A DNA stretch of 62,515 nucleotides from Crenothrix polyspora (GTDB lineage Bacteria; Pseudomonadota; Gammaproteobacteria; Methylococcales; Methylomonadaceae), in assembly GCF_900163755.1 (NCBI RefSeq), contig NZ_FUKI01000098.1, positions 1-62,515 on the forward strand. Reading direction: 5' to 3'. A program made the position numbers and the translations under genes. The notes under the pieces are model-generated. The model saw nothing but the letters and a program-made list of their open reading frames with translations, was not told the DNA's origin and made no database searches. Shown piece by piece: positions 47,706-57,023 of the stretch. Numbering within the stretch: position 1 is the stretch's first letter; each line of letters opens with the position of its first letter.

Positions 47706-48698
47706 ATGAAACTATCAAAACCCCTATTACGCAACGCTCTATGCTGTGCCTGTGTGGCATTGATCTCGTGTGCCCATTCGCCCAATCAAACCGATGCTAA
47801 AACTGCCTTCATTGAGCGCATGGTGACTGACCATCAGTATAATAGAGCGGAGTTAGATCATTTATTTCAATCTGTTGAAATTAAAGACGACATCATCAAA
47901 AAAATCTCATCACCCGCCGAAGCAATGCCTTGGTATAAATACCGCAAAATATTTATAACCGATACCCGTATTAACGCAGGCGTAAAATTTTGGCAAGACA
48001 ACGCGGCCACCTTAGCAAAAGCCGAACAATATTATGGCGTACCAGCGCAAATCATTGTCGCCATTTTGGGCGTAGAAACCCTGTATGGACAAAAAACCGG
48101 CAATTACCGCGTCATTGATGCTTTATCGACCTTATCATTTGCCTATCCGCCACGCAGTCAATTTTTTACCGGTGAATTAGAAAAATTTTTAGAACTGTGC
48201 AAAAAACAGCAACTAAATCCACTCACCCCAACCGGATCTTATGCCGGGGCTATGGGGTTGCCACAATTTATGCCCAGCAGTTTTTTAAATTATGCAATTG
48301 ATTTCAACCAAGATAACCATGCCGATATTTGGCATACGCCCGATGATGCCATCGCCAGTATTGGCAACTACTTGGCACAACACCACTGGCAAAAAAATCA
48401 GCTTATTGCCGTGCCAATAATAGCCAAAAACGATGATTATAAAGCCAAATTAAGCAAAGACCTTAAGCCGGAGTTAAGAATAGCTGCGTTAGAATCACTC
48501 AACTTAACTACATTGAAAGCACTACCTTTAGACACTGAAGTAAAGCTGCTTAGCTTTGAACAGCCACAGGGCAACGAGTTGTGGGCGGGTTTAAACAATT
48601 TTTATGTCATTACCCGATATAACCACAGCCCCTTATATGCCATGGCAGTTTTTCAGCTAAGTGAATCTATCTTAAATAAAAAGGGTTCTTTTCCATGA
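47706..48698 (+). CDS. mltB: Membrane-bound lytic murein transglycosylase B
   Basis: Cleaves glycan strands to give anhydromuramyl ends. A signal peptide ends in the lipobox ISCAHS, so it is an outer-membrane lipoprotein. The SLT-type domain has IVAILGVETLYGQKTGNYRV with the catalytic Glu, and GSYAGAMGLPQFMPSSFLNY. Length 330 fits. It starts one base after rodA and overlaps rlpA by four. Confidence 0.94.
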   Translation: MKLSKPLLRNALCCACVALISCAHSPNQTDAKTAFIERMVTDHQYNRAELDHLFQSVEIKDDIIKKISSPAEAMPWYKYRKIFITDTRINAGVKFWQDNAATLAKAEQYYGVPAQIIVAILGVETLYGQKTGNYRVIDALSTLSFAYPPRSQFFTGELEKFLELCKKQQLNPLTPTGSYAGAMGLPQFMPSSFLNYAIDFNQDNHADIWHTPDDAIASIGNYLAQHHWQKNQLIAVPIIAKNDDYKAKLSKDLKPELRIAALESLNLTTLKALPLDTEVKLLSFEQPQGNELWAGLNNFYVITRYNHSPLYAMAVFQLSESILNKKGSFP

Positions 48699-49471
48699 CC
48701 AGATTAAAATTAGTTGTTTCGGGCGTTATGCTGTGTTTTCTGTCTGCCCACAGCCTAACCGCTCAAGCTTCTCGGCAAAATTATTACAGCACTACCCCCT
48801 CTTCTAACAGTTACAACACTATCGAATCAGACCTAGAGTCTGACAAAGATAGCTTCCTGCCCCGCTTTACCGGCTATATAAAAAAAGGGGTCGCCTCTTG
48901 GTACGGCCCTGGCTTCCACGGCAAAAAAACTGCTAATGGCGAAAAATTTAATATGTACGCCATGACCGCCGCGCATAAAACCCTGCCTTTATCATCTTAC
49001 GCAGAAATCACTAATCTTGTTAATCACCGTAGCGTTATCGTCCGTATTAATGACCGTGGCCCGTTTCACGGCAATAGAATTCTAGATTTATCTTATGCTG
49101 CCGCTAAAAAACTTGGCATACAAAGCCAAGGCGCAGGATCTGTAGTTATTAAAGCCATCGGCAGTCCTCATAGAGCCGCTACAACACCAGCACACACCGA
49201 GCAAGTAGCCGCCGCAGCCTCTGAACAAAATATTTATGTAAAAGTGGGCAGTTTCCCTAGCCAAAAAACGGCAATGGCTATGCGACATACACTTACCCAA
49301 CAAAATTTACCCACATCAAGTATCACTCAATCCAGTTATAAAAAATCCATATTTTATACTGTGCAAATCGGCCCTATAAAATCAGAACAACATGCCGATC
49401 AAATCGCCGACAAGCTATCAAGAATAGGCATAAAAAACACACAATTTATTGCTGAAGCCAAACAAATGTAA
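48695..49471 (+). CDS. rlpA: Septal ring lytic transglycosylase RlpA
   Basis: A double-psi beta-barrel glycan cleaver acting on denuded peptidoglycan. The barrel contains GVASWYGPGFHGKKTANGE, YAMTAAHKTLPL and RINDRGPFHGNRILDLSYAA. The C-terminal SPOR domain (YVKVGSFPSQKTAMAMRHTL to the end) binds septal glycans. The N-terminus is a Sec signal (VVSGVMLCFLSAHSLTAQA) without a clear lipobox, unlike E. coli RlpA. It overlaps the end of mltB by four bases. Confidence 0.92.
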   Translation: MTRLKLVVSGVMLCFLSAHSLTAQASRQNYYSTTPSSNSYNTIESDLESDKDSFLPRFTGYIKKGVASWYGPGFHGKKTANGEKFNMYAMTAAHKTLPLSSYAEITNLVNHRSVIVRINDRGPFHGNRILDLSYAAAKKLGIQSQGAGSVVIKAIGSPHRAATTPAHTEQVAAAASEQNIYVKVGSFPSQKTAMAMRHTLTQQNLPTSSITQSSYKKSIFYTVQIGPIKSEQHADQIADKLSRIGIKNTQFIAEAKQM

Positions 49472-49521
49472 ATCACATGCTACAATATAGAGAATGTTTT
49501 ACTTGAACTTTCTCTATAATA

Positions 49522-50748
49522 ATGATGCCTGCCAAAGGATTTACCCATTTTCACCTATTTTTAGCTTGCAGTCTTTTGAGCGCATCTTCCCAGATACTGG
49601 CGGAAGATGCCAAGATTGTACCTGTTCCGGCAGCGCCTGTTTCACTGACCGAACCTGGCAAATTTGAAACGCCTGCGCCACCCACTATTGCGGCTAGTAG
49701 CCATATCCTGTTAGATTTTCACACTGGCAAAATTTTGGCGGAAAACAACGCCGATGCTAAATTAGCGCCCGCCAGTCTAACCAAAATCATGACCACCTAT
49801 GTGGTGTTCAAAGAAATTGAAAGTGGCCGCCTGCATTTGGATGATGTGGCGACTGTCAGTGAAAAAGCCTGGAAAACCAGCGGTTCTAAAATGTTCGTTC
49901 AGGTTAACGACCGCGTTAAAATTGAAGACCTGTTGCAAGGCGTTATTATTCAATCGGGTAACGATGCCAGTGTAACCCTCGCCGAACACGTTGCTGGTGA
50001 TGAGAACACCTTTGCTGAAATGATGAACCAAAATGCCGCGCGATTAGGCATGGTAAACACGCATTTTAAAAATGCGGATGGTTTACCGGTTGAAGAACAT
50101 TACACCACAGCGCGGGATCTGAGTATTTTAACCCGCGCACTGATTAAAGAATTTCCCCAGCATTACAAATGGTTTTCGCAAAAAGAATTTACCTACAATA
50201 AAATTACCCAGCAAAATCGTAACTTATTATTGTCACGCGATGGCACGGTGGATGGCGTTAAAACCGGGCATACCGAAGAAGCTGGCTATTGCCTGGTCGC
50301 TTCTGCGCTAAGAGAAGAAATGCGGCTTATCTCCATCGTTATGGGCACCAAAAGCCAGACCGCCAGAGCCGTCGAAAACCAGACTTTGTTGAATTACGGC
50401 TTCCGGTTTTTTGAATCACACCGTTTATATGAAGGCAACAAAGCCTTAAACGAAGCCAGAATTTGGAAAGGCCAGGAAAAAATATTACCACTGGGTTTAG
50501 CAGAAGATTTATACGTCACCGTACCACGCCGTCATTATCAAGACATGAAAGCCGTGGTTAATGTCGACAAAAAAATTCTCGCCCCTGTTAAAGTCGGTGA
50601 TAAATTTGGCTCAGTTGACGTAACGTTAAAAGGCGAAATGCTGATTAAAAAAGACTTAATCGCACTGAAAGCAGTGGAAAAAGGCAGTATTTTTAGACGA
50701 CTGATCGATAGCGCTCTGCAATTAATGGAAAAATCCGATGCAAAATAA
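49522..50748 (+). CDS. dacA: D-alanyl-D-alanine carboxypeptidase (PBP5/6 type)
   Basis: Trims the terminal D-Ala of pentapeptides. Active-site motifs are LAPASLTKIMTTYVVF (SxxK), IQSGNDASVTLAEHV (SxN) and DGVKTGHTEEAGYC (KTG). A Sec signal peptide lies at the start, and the C-terminal helix KGSIFRRLIDSALQLMEKS is the amphipathic membrane anchor. Length 408 fits. Its end overlaps dat by 11 bp. Confidence 0.95.
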   Translation: MMPAKGFTHFHLFLACSLLSASSQILAEDAKIVPVPAAPVSLTEPGKFETPAPPTIAASSHILLDFHTGKILAENNADAKLAPASLTKIMTTYVVFKEIESGRLHLDDVATVSEKAWKTSGSKMFVQVNDRVKIEDLLQGVIIQSGNDASVTLAEHVAGDENTFAEMMNQNAARLGMVNTHFKNADGLPVEEHYTTARDLSILTRALIKEFPQHYKWFSQKEFTYNKITQQNRNLLLSRDGTVDGVKTGHTEEAGYCLVASALREEMRLISIVMGTKSQTARAVENQTLLNYGFRFFESHRLYEGNKALNEARIWKGQEKILPLGLAEDLYVTVPRRHYQDMKAVVNVDKKILAPVKVGDKFGSVDVTLKGEMLIKKDLIALKAVEKGSIFRRLIDSALQLMEKSDAK

Positions 50749-51580
50749 TACCGTGTATTTGAATGGCGACTATTTACCGCTGAACGAAGCCAAAATATCC
50801 GTACTGGATAGAGGTTTTTTATTTGGTGATGGTATTTATGAAGTCATTCCTGCTTACAACGGACACTTATTTCATTTCGAAGAGCATCTTATTAGGCTGG
50901 AAAACAGTTTGGCGGCAATACGCTTAGCCAATCCGCACAGCCGTGAGCAATGGTCGGCTATTTTAACGCCGCTATTAATCGGTACACAGGATCAGTACAT
51001 TTACCTGCAAATTACCCGTGGTACTGCGCCCAAAAGAGATCATGGCTTTCCGGAAAATACCCCACCGACCGTGTTTGCCATGTGTTCGCCGATTGTGCCG
51101 ATGGCAGAACGCGATAGCGGCGTTAAGGTGCTGACCATGACCGATAGCCGCTGGAAGCTGTGCAATACCAAGGCTATCACCTTGCTGGCCAATATTTTGC
51201 ACCGGCAAGAAGCCATCGATCAACACTGTGCAGAAGCCTTGTTAATTAAAGACGACTATGTGACCGAAGGCGCTGCCAGCAATGTATTTGCGGTGATTGA
51301 TGGCGTGTTAATAACACCGCCCAAAAGCGCTGACATATTACCCGGTATTACCCGTGATGTGATTTTGGAGCTTGCTCAAAAAAATGCTATTCCCTGTAAA
51401 GAACAGAGCTTCAGTTTAGCCGCACTACAAACCGCCAGCGAAATTTGGATTACCAGCTCTACCCGCGAGATTATTCCTGTGGTTGAGTGTGATGAACGCA
51501 TGGTTGGTGACGGTAAACCTGGCGCGGTATGGCTTAAAATGAACCAGTTATTTCAAGCATATAAACAATCGTTAGCATGA
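50738..51580 (+). CDS. dat: D-amino acid aminotransferase
   Basis: Class IV PLP-dependent transaminase interconverting D-alanine and D-glutamate, supplying wall precursors. Seen: VYLNGDYLPLNEAKISVLDR and GFLFGDGIYEVIPAYNG at the N-terminus, the PLP lysine in LCNTKAITLLANILHRQEA, and the EALLIKDDYVTEGAASNVF motif. Length 280 is typical. In gammaproteobacteria this gene regularly lies between dacA and ybeD. Confidence 0.92.
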   Translation: MQNNTVYLNGDYLPLNEAKISVLDRGFLFGDGIYEVIPAYNGHLFHFEEHLIRLENSLAAIRLANPHSREQWSAILTPLLIGTQDQYIYLQITRGTAPKRDHGFPENTPPTVFAMCSPIVPMAERDSGVKVLTMTDSRWKLCNTKAITLLANILHRQEAIDQHCAEALLIKDDYVTEGAASNVFAVIDGVLITPPKSADILPGITRDVILELAQKNAIPCKEQSFSLAALQTASEIWITSSTREIIPVVECDERMVGDGKPGAVWLKMNQLFQAYKQSLA

Positions 51581-51843
51581 GCGAAGAAGAAACACTCTTA
51601 GTCTTTCCGTGCGAATTTCCCATTAAAGCGATGGGAAAGGCCGATGTGGAGCTGGATTTGCTGGTGATTGACATTGTACGTCGCCATACCGATAGCTTAA
51701 CCGAAGACCGCATCAGCACACGCCCCAGCAAAAATGGCACGTATGTGTCAATCACCGTCACTGTCACCGCTACTAGCAAGCCGCAATTGGATGCCATTTA
51801 TCAGGATTTAAGTGGCCATCCGCATATTTTAATGGTGATATAG
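51577..51843 (+). CDS. ybeD: DUF493 family protein YbeD
   Basis: A small ferredoxin-like (ACT-type) fold protein of unknown role. The product begins with FPCEFPIKAMGKADVELDLL and has SRPSKNGTYVSITVTVTATSK-like strands and the ending YQDLSGHPHILMVI, as in E. coli YbeD. It overlaps dat by four bases and precedes lipB, the standard location. Confidence 0.93.
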   Translation: MSEEETLLVFPCEFPIKAMGKADVELDLLVIDIVRRHTDSLTEDRISTRPSKNGTYVSITVTVTATSKPQLDAIYQDLSGHPHILMVI

Positions 51844-51880
51844 CGGTTATTGTTCATATCGCTTACGCACTATTCAACCA

Positions 51881-52486
51881 ATGACTGCCATCCGCCACCT
51901 AGGCACACAAGACTACGAAGCCATCTGGCGCGACATGCAGCAATTCACAGTTAATCGCACGCCCGAAACCGAAGATGAACTGTGGCTAGTAGAACACCCA
52001 TCTGTATACACGCTAGGCTTAAGCGGCAAACGCGAACACTTACTAAACACCGGCAACATCCCCGTTATCCACTGCGACCGTGGCGGCCAAGTGACTTACC
52101 ACGGCCCTGGCCAAGTTGTTATGTATACTTTACTGGATTTAACCCGCTTAAAACTCAATATCCGCCAATTGGTTAGCCTATTAGAGCATGCCATGATTGA
52201 TGTATTGGCCAGTTACGGCATAGACTCCAAAGCCAGAGCTGATGCACCCGGTGTGTATGTCGGCGCTAAAAAAATTGGCTCCATTGGTATACGTATTAAA
52301 AAAAACTGTAGCTATCATGGCTTAAGCCTGAATAATCACATGGATTTACGCCCGTTTGATCATATAAATCCGTGCGGTTATGCAGATCTAAAAGTCACAC
52401 AACTGGCCGATCTCGGTATAATCATTGCAACTGACCAACTTGCAAACCGCGTTGCCAACGCCCTCACCACGGCATTACATTCATGA
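51881..52486 (+). CDS. lipB: Octanoyltransferase
   Basis: Moves octanoyl groups from acyl carrier protein to lipoyl domains. Motifs are [39 protein letters not shown] (catalytic Lys) and [13 protein letters not shown] (catalytic Cys). Length 201 is normal. It overlaps the start of lipA by four bases, so both steps of lipoate assembly are coupled. Confidence 0.96.
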   Translation: MTAIRHLGTQDYEAIWRDMQQFTVNRTPETEDELWLVEHPSVYTLGLSGKREHLLNTGNIPVIHCDRGGQVTYHGPGQVVMYTLLDLTRLKLNIRQLVSLLEHAMIDVLASYGIDSKARADAPGVYVGAKKIGSIGIRIKKNCSYHGLSLNNHMDLRPFDHINPCGYADLKVTQLADLGIIIATDQLANRVANALTTALHS

Positions 52487-53442
52487 CCTATCAAGCTCCT
52501 TCGCGTTCTACCCCGCAATCGCACCAGCGTAACAGCGAAAAACTGTCACGCATACCGATTAAAGTGGAACAGCCTGAAACCGTATTACGCAAACCGGATT
52601 GGATTCGCGTGAAAGTATCCGCCAGCAGCGAAATTACCCGCATTAAACAACTGCTACGCCAATACGAATTACACACCGTATGCGAAGAAGCTGCCTGCCC
52701 CAATCTGGCCGAATGTTTTAACCACGGTACGGCAACCTTTATGATTATGGGTGATTTATGTACTCGGCGCTGCCCGTTTTGCGATGTCGCGCACGGCAAA
52801 CCGTTGCCCTTAGATGCCAACGAACCACAGCACCTGGCCGATGCGATCACCGCAATGGCATTAAAATACGTAGTGATTACCTCGGTAGACCGTGATGATT
52901 TACGCGATGGTGGTGCTGGCCATTTTGCCGAGTGTATTAATAAGCTTCGCCAGCAAAGCCCAGCCACCAAAATAGAAATTTTGGTGCCGGATTTTCGTGG
53001 CCGTGTTGAAAAAGCAGTGACTATTTTGGCGCAAGCGCCGTGTGACGTGTTTAACCATAATCTGGAAACCGTGCCCAGACTATACAAGCAAGTACGCCCT
53101 GGTTCTGATTATTTAGGTTCATTGGATTTACTGCGCCAGTACAACCACGCGTTGCCGCATATCCCGACCAAATCCGGCCTAATGTTAGGTGTGGGCGAAG
53201 AACCTGAAGAAGTTCACCAAGTGATGAAAGATTTGTTGGCACACGGGGCATCTATGCTCACTTTAGGCCAATATTTACAACCTAGTAAAGCCCATCTACC
53301 GGTTAAAGCCTACATAACCCCACAACAATTTGATGACTACGGCACAATGGCAACTTCGTTAGGCTTTAAACAAGTGGCCAGTGCGCCGATGGTAAGATCG
53401 TCTTATCATGCTGATCTTCAAGCGCAAGCCATCATTGCTTAG
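52483..53442 (+). CDS. lipA: Lipoyl synthase
   Basis: Radical-SAM enzyme inserting two sulfur atoms into octanoyl groups. The auxiliary cluster cysteines are in [17 protein letters not shown], the radical-SAM cluster in [13 protein letters not shown], and the C-terminal serine of MVRSSYHAD ligates the auxiliary cluster. Length 319 is typical. It ends the cell-wall/lipoate block and its stop touches a large palindromic repeat. Confidence 0.97.
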   Translation: MTYQAPSRSTPQSHQRNSEKLSRIPIKVEQPETVLRKPDWIRVKVSASSEITRIKQLLRQYELHTVCEEAACPNLAECFNHGTATFMIMGDLCTRRCPFCDVAHGKPLPLDANEPQHLADAITAMALKYVVITSVDRDDLRDGGAGHFAECINKLRQQSPATKIEILVPDFRGRVEKAVTILAQAPCDVFNHNLETVPRLYKQVRPGSDYLGSLDLLRQYNHALPHIPTKSGLMLGVGEEPEEVHQVMKDLLAHGASMLTLGQYLQPSKAHLPVKAYITPQQFDDYGTMATSLGFKQVASAPMVRSSYHADLQAQAIIA

Positions 53443-53540
53443 GAACGCGCACGAAATAACTTGAGCAAGTTCATGCTTCGACAGGCTCAGCACGAACGGT
53501 GGTGGCGTTTAAGTTGTTCAAGTTATTTCATGCACGCTCC
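53442..53540. repeat. Long imperfect palindrome with TTCGACAGGCTCAG core
   Basis: The arm at 53442-53468 (GGAACGCGCACGAAATAACT...) is the near reverse complement of 53514-53540, differing at about four positions. Between them lies TTCGACAGGCTCAG followed by CACGAACGG at 53477-53499, the same core as in the repeats at 34060-34120 and 59813-59883. It lies directly at the lipA stop and could act as a transcript end. Confidence 0.75.
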
Positions 53541-53550
53541 TTAGCAGCTG

Positions 53551-54006
53551 TTATTTACACAGTGCATCCATAAAATTGCGCAGCATCAATGCTTTTGAGC
53601 TTTCATTGTAAGTACTGTTATCTTGATTACCGTTGTCTTCGTATAAAAATACTCTTTTTAACCTAACATCATCCAATTTTTGATAAGCAACATAGGTTGT
53701 TACTGGCATATCGGCTATTTGAAGCGCTGGTTTTTTTATAATACCTAAGGCCGCTTCAGTAATAGCGTCTTTTAAACTTTCAACACTTACGTGTACCGAT
53801 GCTGCCTTACTGGATATTAAACCATTTAGCTGATTTGTTGTTGTCACTATACCTTTATCATCTAAAGTACATGTTGTATACAAAGAAAATTCTTGCATAA
53901 CAAAGCCTGGGACTGTCGATTTTCGCATCAACGTTGTGGCGGATACGGATGTAGTCGCTGCTAATAAAATTAATGAAACAGCAGGAAAACAACGAAATTT
54001 CAACAT
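53551..54006 (-). CDS. Exported hypothetical protein
   Basis: A 151-residue product starting MLKFRCFPAVSLILLAATTS then VSATTLMRK, a Sec signal peptide with cleavage near SVSA. A GGAG six bases before this ATG selects it over an ATG 15 codons upstream. The mature part is beta-rich and ends with a cysteine (MDALCK); two cysteines could form a disulfide. I do not recognise a family. It converges on lipA. Confidence 0.65.
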   Translation of the reverse strand: MLKFRCFPAVSLILLAATTSVSATTLMRKSTVPGFVMQEFSLYTTCTLDDKGIVTTTNQLNGLISSKAASVHVSVESLKDAITEAALGIIKKPALQIADMPVTTYVAYQKLDDVRLKRVFLYEDNGNQDNSTYNESSKALMLRNFMDALCK

Positions 54007-54411
54007 AATAATCTCCAAAGTAATTAACTTATGTAACCAATACAACAACAAAATATACTATTTTTTGCAAATATCTTTGATTACTATTCACAAGACTAGC
54101 TTAAAATCACTTATTGTCCATCTTAAACCGATAGCTTTATTTTAGCCATCAGCTTAAATTAAGACAAAATATAGGCTGTAAATTAAACGTTTTTCTCAGC
54201 CTAATACTGTCAAGTTGTACATGCTCGGTTGCCAAACAACAGCTAGCCTAACCTTTTAGACTCACGCCATGCTAATAATGTAGTTTTCAAAACAGCGTTA
54301 ATCAGCGATAATCCTCTGTTGGCTCAAACAAGCAATAAATCGGTGCGTTATACCTCTAAGACATTAATACCGATACGCAATGACACTCAACACACAGGTA
54401 CTTACATCACT
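54007..54411. other. Divergent AT-rich intergenic region
   Basis: No RNA gene or clear repeat is seen. The frame of the following membrane protein remains open back to a TTG at 54319, so the last ~90 bases could be coding if that start is used. Promoters for both divergent genes must lie here but no -10/-35 pair is convincing. Confidence 0.3.
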
Positions 54412-54990
54412 ATGGCTCATGATGCTATTGATTCTCAGCAATTAACCAAAATTTTAATACGTCTGCAAGCCGGTGGCGCATTAACCTTGTTACTGATGTT
54501 GGTGGGCTTTGATTTATTTTTCCCCTCGCAATATGCGTTAAAAGCTGCTGTACACGGTGTCTCTACTATTTCGGCACTGGTGGTCGGTACGTTTATGACC
54601 CACCGTGCGTATTTTTTATTGCGTGGTGCAAAAACCAACTATCCATCACTCAGAAACTGGACGCTGGCATCGACTTTCCTCAATTTATTGGCCATTATCA
54701 GCGGTAACTGGATTTACATGCGCTATCGGGGACAAGATGGCCCCAGAGATTGGATATTACAATCCGTACCCGATTTTCATAATATATTGATGGAATTTAA
54801 AGAATTCGTATCTTTATTCCCCTTCCCTTTAATGGTTATCGCCAGCTTTATTGTGCTGTACTATAAAAACACGCTACACATTCGTCATGACATCAAACAA
54901 TTTCTCGGTATTATTATTATGTCGGCTTGGTTTTTTATCATGCTGGGTTTTGTATCCGGATTAATTTTGGCAAAGCTGCGCTTTGTTTAA
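54412..54990 (+). CDS. Four-helix integral membrane protein, unknown
   Basis: The 192-residue form starting MAHDAIDSQQLTKILIRLQA has four or five hydrophobic helices: ALTLLLMLVGFDLFF, the segment around TISALVVGTFMTH, LASTFLNLLAIISGNWIYMR, LFPFPLMVIASFIVLYY and IIIMSAWFFIMLGFVSGLIL. A His-bearing helix (MTHRAYFLLRG) and another near DFHNILMEFKEF may be functional, perhaps binding a cofactor or metal, but this is a guess. It heads a five-gene envelope cluster, 11 bp ahead of the next gene. Confidence 0.65.
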   Translation: MAHDAIDSQQLTKILIRLQAGGALTLLLMLVGFDLFFPSQYALKAAVHGVSTISALVVGTFMTHRAYFLLRGAKTNYPSLRNWTLASTFLNLLAIISGNWIYMRYRGQDGPRDWILQSVPDFHNILMEFKEFVSLFPFPLMVIASFIVLYYKNTLHIRHDIKQFLGIIIMSAWFFIMLGFVSGLILAKLRFV

Positions 54991-55001
54991 GGGCATAAAA
55001 C

Positions 55002-55427
55002 ATGAACACTGATAAACAAAGTTCAACCCCACTAGAAACCGATACGCCTACGTATTCAGGCCCTGTGATTGCCGCGACCTTGTCAGCTTTATTAGGTATG
55101 CTGACCTTGGTGGTAACCCACCACATCTCGCGCTTAACCAAAGGCTTGGACAAACTCATTCACTCTTATGGTTACTGGATGCCAGGCTCTACCGGCACAG
55201 GCCCTGATGGCAGCATTGGCAATTACAGCGGTAAAGAGACACTTGCCGTGTTTGTCTGGCTGGCCACCTGGCTGATTTTCCATTATTTATGGCGTAAACA
55301 GGATTTTTCTTTACGGGCTTTTGTAGCGTTTTTCTTAGGTGCATTAGCTTTCTTAATGCTCGGCCTGTTCCACCCATTAATCGATCCCGTTGTCTTATTT
55401 ATCGCCGGACTATTTGGCTATGCGTAA
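55002..55427 (+). CDS. Three-helix membrane protein, unknown
   Basis: The 141-residue product has a cytosolic or periplasmic polar start, then three hydrophobic segments: VIAATLSALLGMLTLVV (followed by THHISR), TLAVFVWLATWLIFHYLW and RAFVAFFLGALAFLMLGLFH. A Gly/Ser-rich loop GSTGTGPDGSIGNYSGKE lies between helices 1 and 2. No family is recognised. It has several His near helix ends, as has its upstream neighbour. It overlaps the next frame. Confidence 0.6.
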   Translation: MNTDKQSSTPLETDTPTYSGPVIAATLSALLGMLTLVVTHHISRLTKGLDKLIHSYGYWMPGSTGTGPDGSIGNYSGKETLAVFVWLATWLIFHYLWRKQDFSLRAFVAFFLGALAFLMLGLFHPLIDPVVLFIAGLFGYA

Positions 55428-55812
55428 ACTGAAACCTATGACATTCACCTCTCATAAAATAACACTGTGCATTGTATTACTGTCCACACTCACATACCTA
55501 CCCGCGCTGCATGCCGAAGGGGTATTATTAGCAGGACAGCCGCAAGACAATGCCGAACTGACGAAATTCGACGGCAAAATCAACTTATCGTTTAGCGGTA
55601 ATGTCAGCGAACGCTGGCCTTCTTTGTTGGTTGTCGACAGCACTGGTACGCGCGTAGACAATAAAGATGTCGCCTTAGTGATTGGTCCACGCAGCAAATT
55701 AACCGCCAGCACCAAAACACTGGCCGCAGGCCCTTACGTTATCCGCTATCGCGTGGTTACCGAAGACGGTTTAATCGTCAGCGGCATTCGTCGCTTTACC
55801 ATTAAAAACTAA
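55420..55812 (+). CDS. CopC-like periplasmic protein with altered copper site
   Basis: A signal peptide (ITLCIVLLSTLTYLPALHA) precedes a CopC-type immunoglobulin fold: LLAGQPQDNAELTKFDGKIN, LSFSGNVSERWPSLLVVDST and GPYVIRYRVVTEDGLIVSG then RRFTIKN. Classical CopC binds Cu(II) through an N-terminal His and the His of D-G-H-x-V-x-G; here the latter reads DGLIVSG, so that ligand is lost, though a His remains next to the cleavage site. ATGs at 55420 and 55438 are both possible; the first overlaps the preceding gene. Confidence 0.78.
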   Translation: MRKLKPMTFTSHKITLCIVLLSTLTYLPALHAEGVLLAGQPQDNAELTKFDGKINLSFSGNVSERWPSLLVVDSTGTRVDNKDVALVIGPRSKLTASTKTLAAGPYVIRYRVVTEDGLIVSGIRRFTIKN

Positions 55813-55831
55813 AGCGCCAACCGGTGAAATT

Positions 55832-56443
55832 ATGAATCAATTAACAAAAAACCTAATCAGCGCCGCTTTATTATTAACTAGCAGCACCGTGTTTGCCTCC
55901 ATCCCTTTGGGCGGCGTGAGAAAATCCACCGATGGCAAATACGATTTGTACGGCTGTATGCAAAGCAACGATTATTACATCGCCAACTTTGCCGCGTTTC
56001 AAACCCCAGTTGGCAAAGCCATAGACCCTAAAAAAATGCCGCCACCGGAATGCGTCACCCTCCCCGCATTAGGGCAAACACAGATTGCCGTAGACTTGCT
56101 GGATAAAGACGTGCGCCACAAGGAAGTCAGCATGAAAATTAGCGGCGACAAAGGCGAAGTATTGCTAGAAACACCGCCCACTATGGCCAAACAAGGCGTT
56201 ATTACCGGCACGGTAGATTTTAAAACCAAAGGTGCTTACACCGTAGTACTCACTATTACTGATAACGATTTGCACACGCCCACCGAAATCAGTGCGCTGC
56301 GCATTCCTATTACCGTGGCAATGGATATTGTAGAACCGGCTTCCAAATCAGCCATGCTGTCATTTTTTGGTTTTATGGCCGCCTTAGCCATTGCGCTGGC
56401 CGTGTTATTGCCACGCTTTCTTAAGCCGAAAGCCACGGCTTAA
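55832..56443 (+). CDS. Anchored periplasmic protein, unknown
   Basis: An N-terminal signal peptide (NLISAALLLTSSTVFA) leads a ~150-residue beta-rich periplasmic region ending in a C-terminal membrane helix (MLSFFGFMAALAIALAVLLP) and a basic stop RFLKPKATA, so it is a type I-like membrane protein. Two cysteines (YGCMQSND and PPPECVTL) are the only ones in the mature part and might form a disulfide or metal site. It lacks the Met/Cys arrangement I would expect of PmoD, which it resembles only in layout. It follows the CopC-like gene by 19 bp. Confidence 0.68.
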   Translation: MNQLTKNLISAALLLTSSTVFASIPLGGVRKSTDGKYDLYGCMQSNDYYIANFAAFQTPVGKAIDPKKMPPPECVTLPALGQTQIAVDLLDKDVRHKEVSMKISGDKGEVLLETPPTMAKQGVITGTVDFKTKGAYTVVLTITDNDLHTPTEISALRIPITVAMDIVEPASKSAMLSFFGFMAALAIALAVLLPRFLKPKATA

Positions 56444-56467
56444 TCTCAAGCCATTCTGGAATCCATC

Positions 56468-57001
56468 ATGTCGAATTACTCTCCGTTGAAAAAATTGCTG
56501 CTGATTGCCGCTGTGCTGTGTGAAACTCAATTACTGACGGCGTGTGCTGAACACATTGCACAACCCGTCAAGGCCATCCCACCGCAAATCAGTGCTGCCC
56601 CTCAAAACACGGCTTACGCACCTGGTTTAGGTGAATTTATGGCACAAATCAGTACTCGGCATCATAAATTATGGTATGCCGGTAAAGCCAAAAACTGGCA
56701 ATTAGCGGATTATGAACTGGAAGAAATCCACGAAGGTTTGGATGATCTGGCTAAATACCATCCTACCCATGATAAAGTTAAAGGCTCTATTCCTGACCTA
56801 ATGGCGACTTATATGAAAGCGCCATTAGCACAAACAGAAACCGCTATTAAAGCCAAAAATGCCGCTGATTTTCGCACCGGTTACGACAATATAACAGCAG
56901 GCTGTAATAGTTGCCACCAAGCTAATGACTTTGGTTTTAATGTGATTCAACGGCCTGTTAGCAATCCGTTTGCTAACCAGTCGTTTAAAAATACGCCGTA
57001 A
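56468..57001 (+). CDS. c-type cytochrome lipoprotein with C-terminal heme motif
   Basis: A signal peptide ends in the lipobox LLTAC, so the product is lipid-anchored. The helical middle, STRHHKLWYAGKAKNWQLAD then YELEEIHEGLDDL, and a single CNSCH heme site near residue 145 (AGCNSCHQANDFGFNVIQRP) match a proteobacterial family of cytochrome c'-like four-helix proteins of unknown partner. One heme would be attached by the CcmF machinery. It follows the anchored protein by 24 bp and ends the envelope cluster. Confidence 0.82.
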   Translation: MSNYSPLKKLLLIAAVLCETQLLTACAEHIAQPVKAIPPQISAAPQNTAYAPGLGEFMAQISTRHHKLWYAGKAKNWQLADYELEEIHEGLDDLAKYHPTHDKVKGSIPDLMATYMKAPLAQTETAIKAKNAADFRTGYDNITAGCNSCHQANDFGFNVIQRPVSNPFANQSFKNTP

Positions 57002-57023
57002 ACGCAACGCACAAAGGCAAACT

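Noticed and set aside
49515-49520. TATAAT as the dacA promoter
   Set aside because: It ends one base before the dacA ATG, so transcription would start inside the gene; it is more likely chance.
55832-56443. PmoD-like copper protein
   Set aside because: The layout (signal, periplasmic domain, C-terminal helix) is similar, but only two distant cysteines are present and the expected Met/Cys cluster is not seen.
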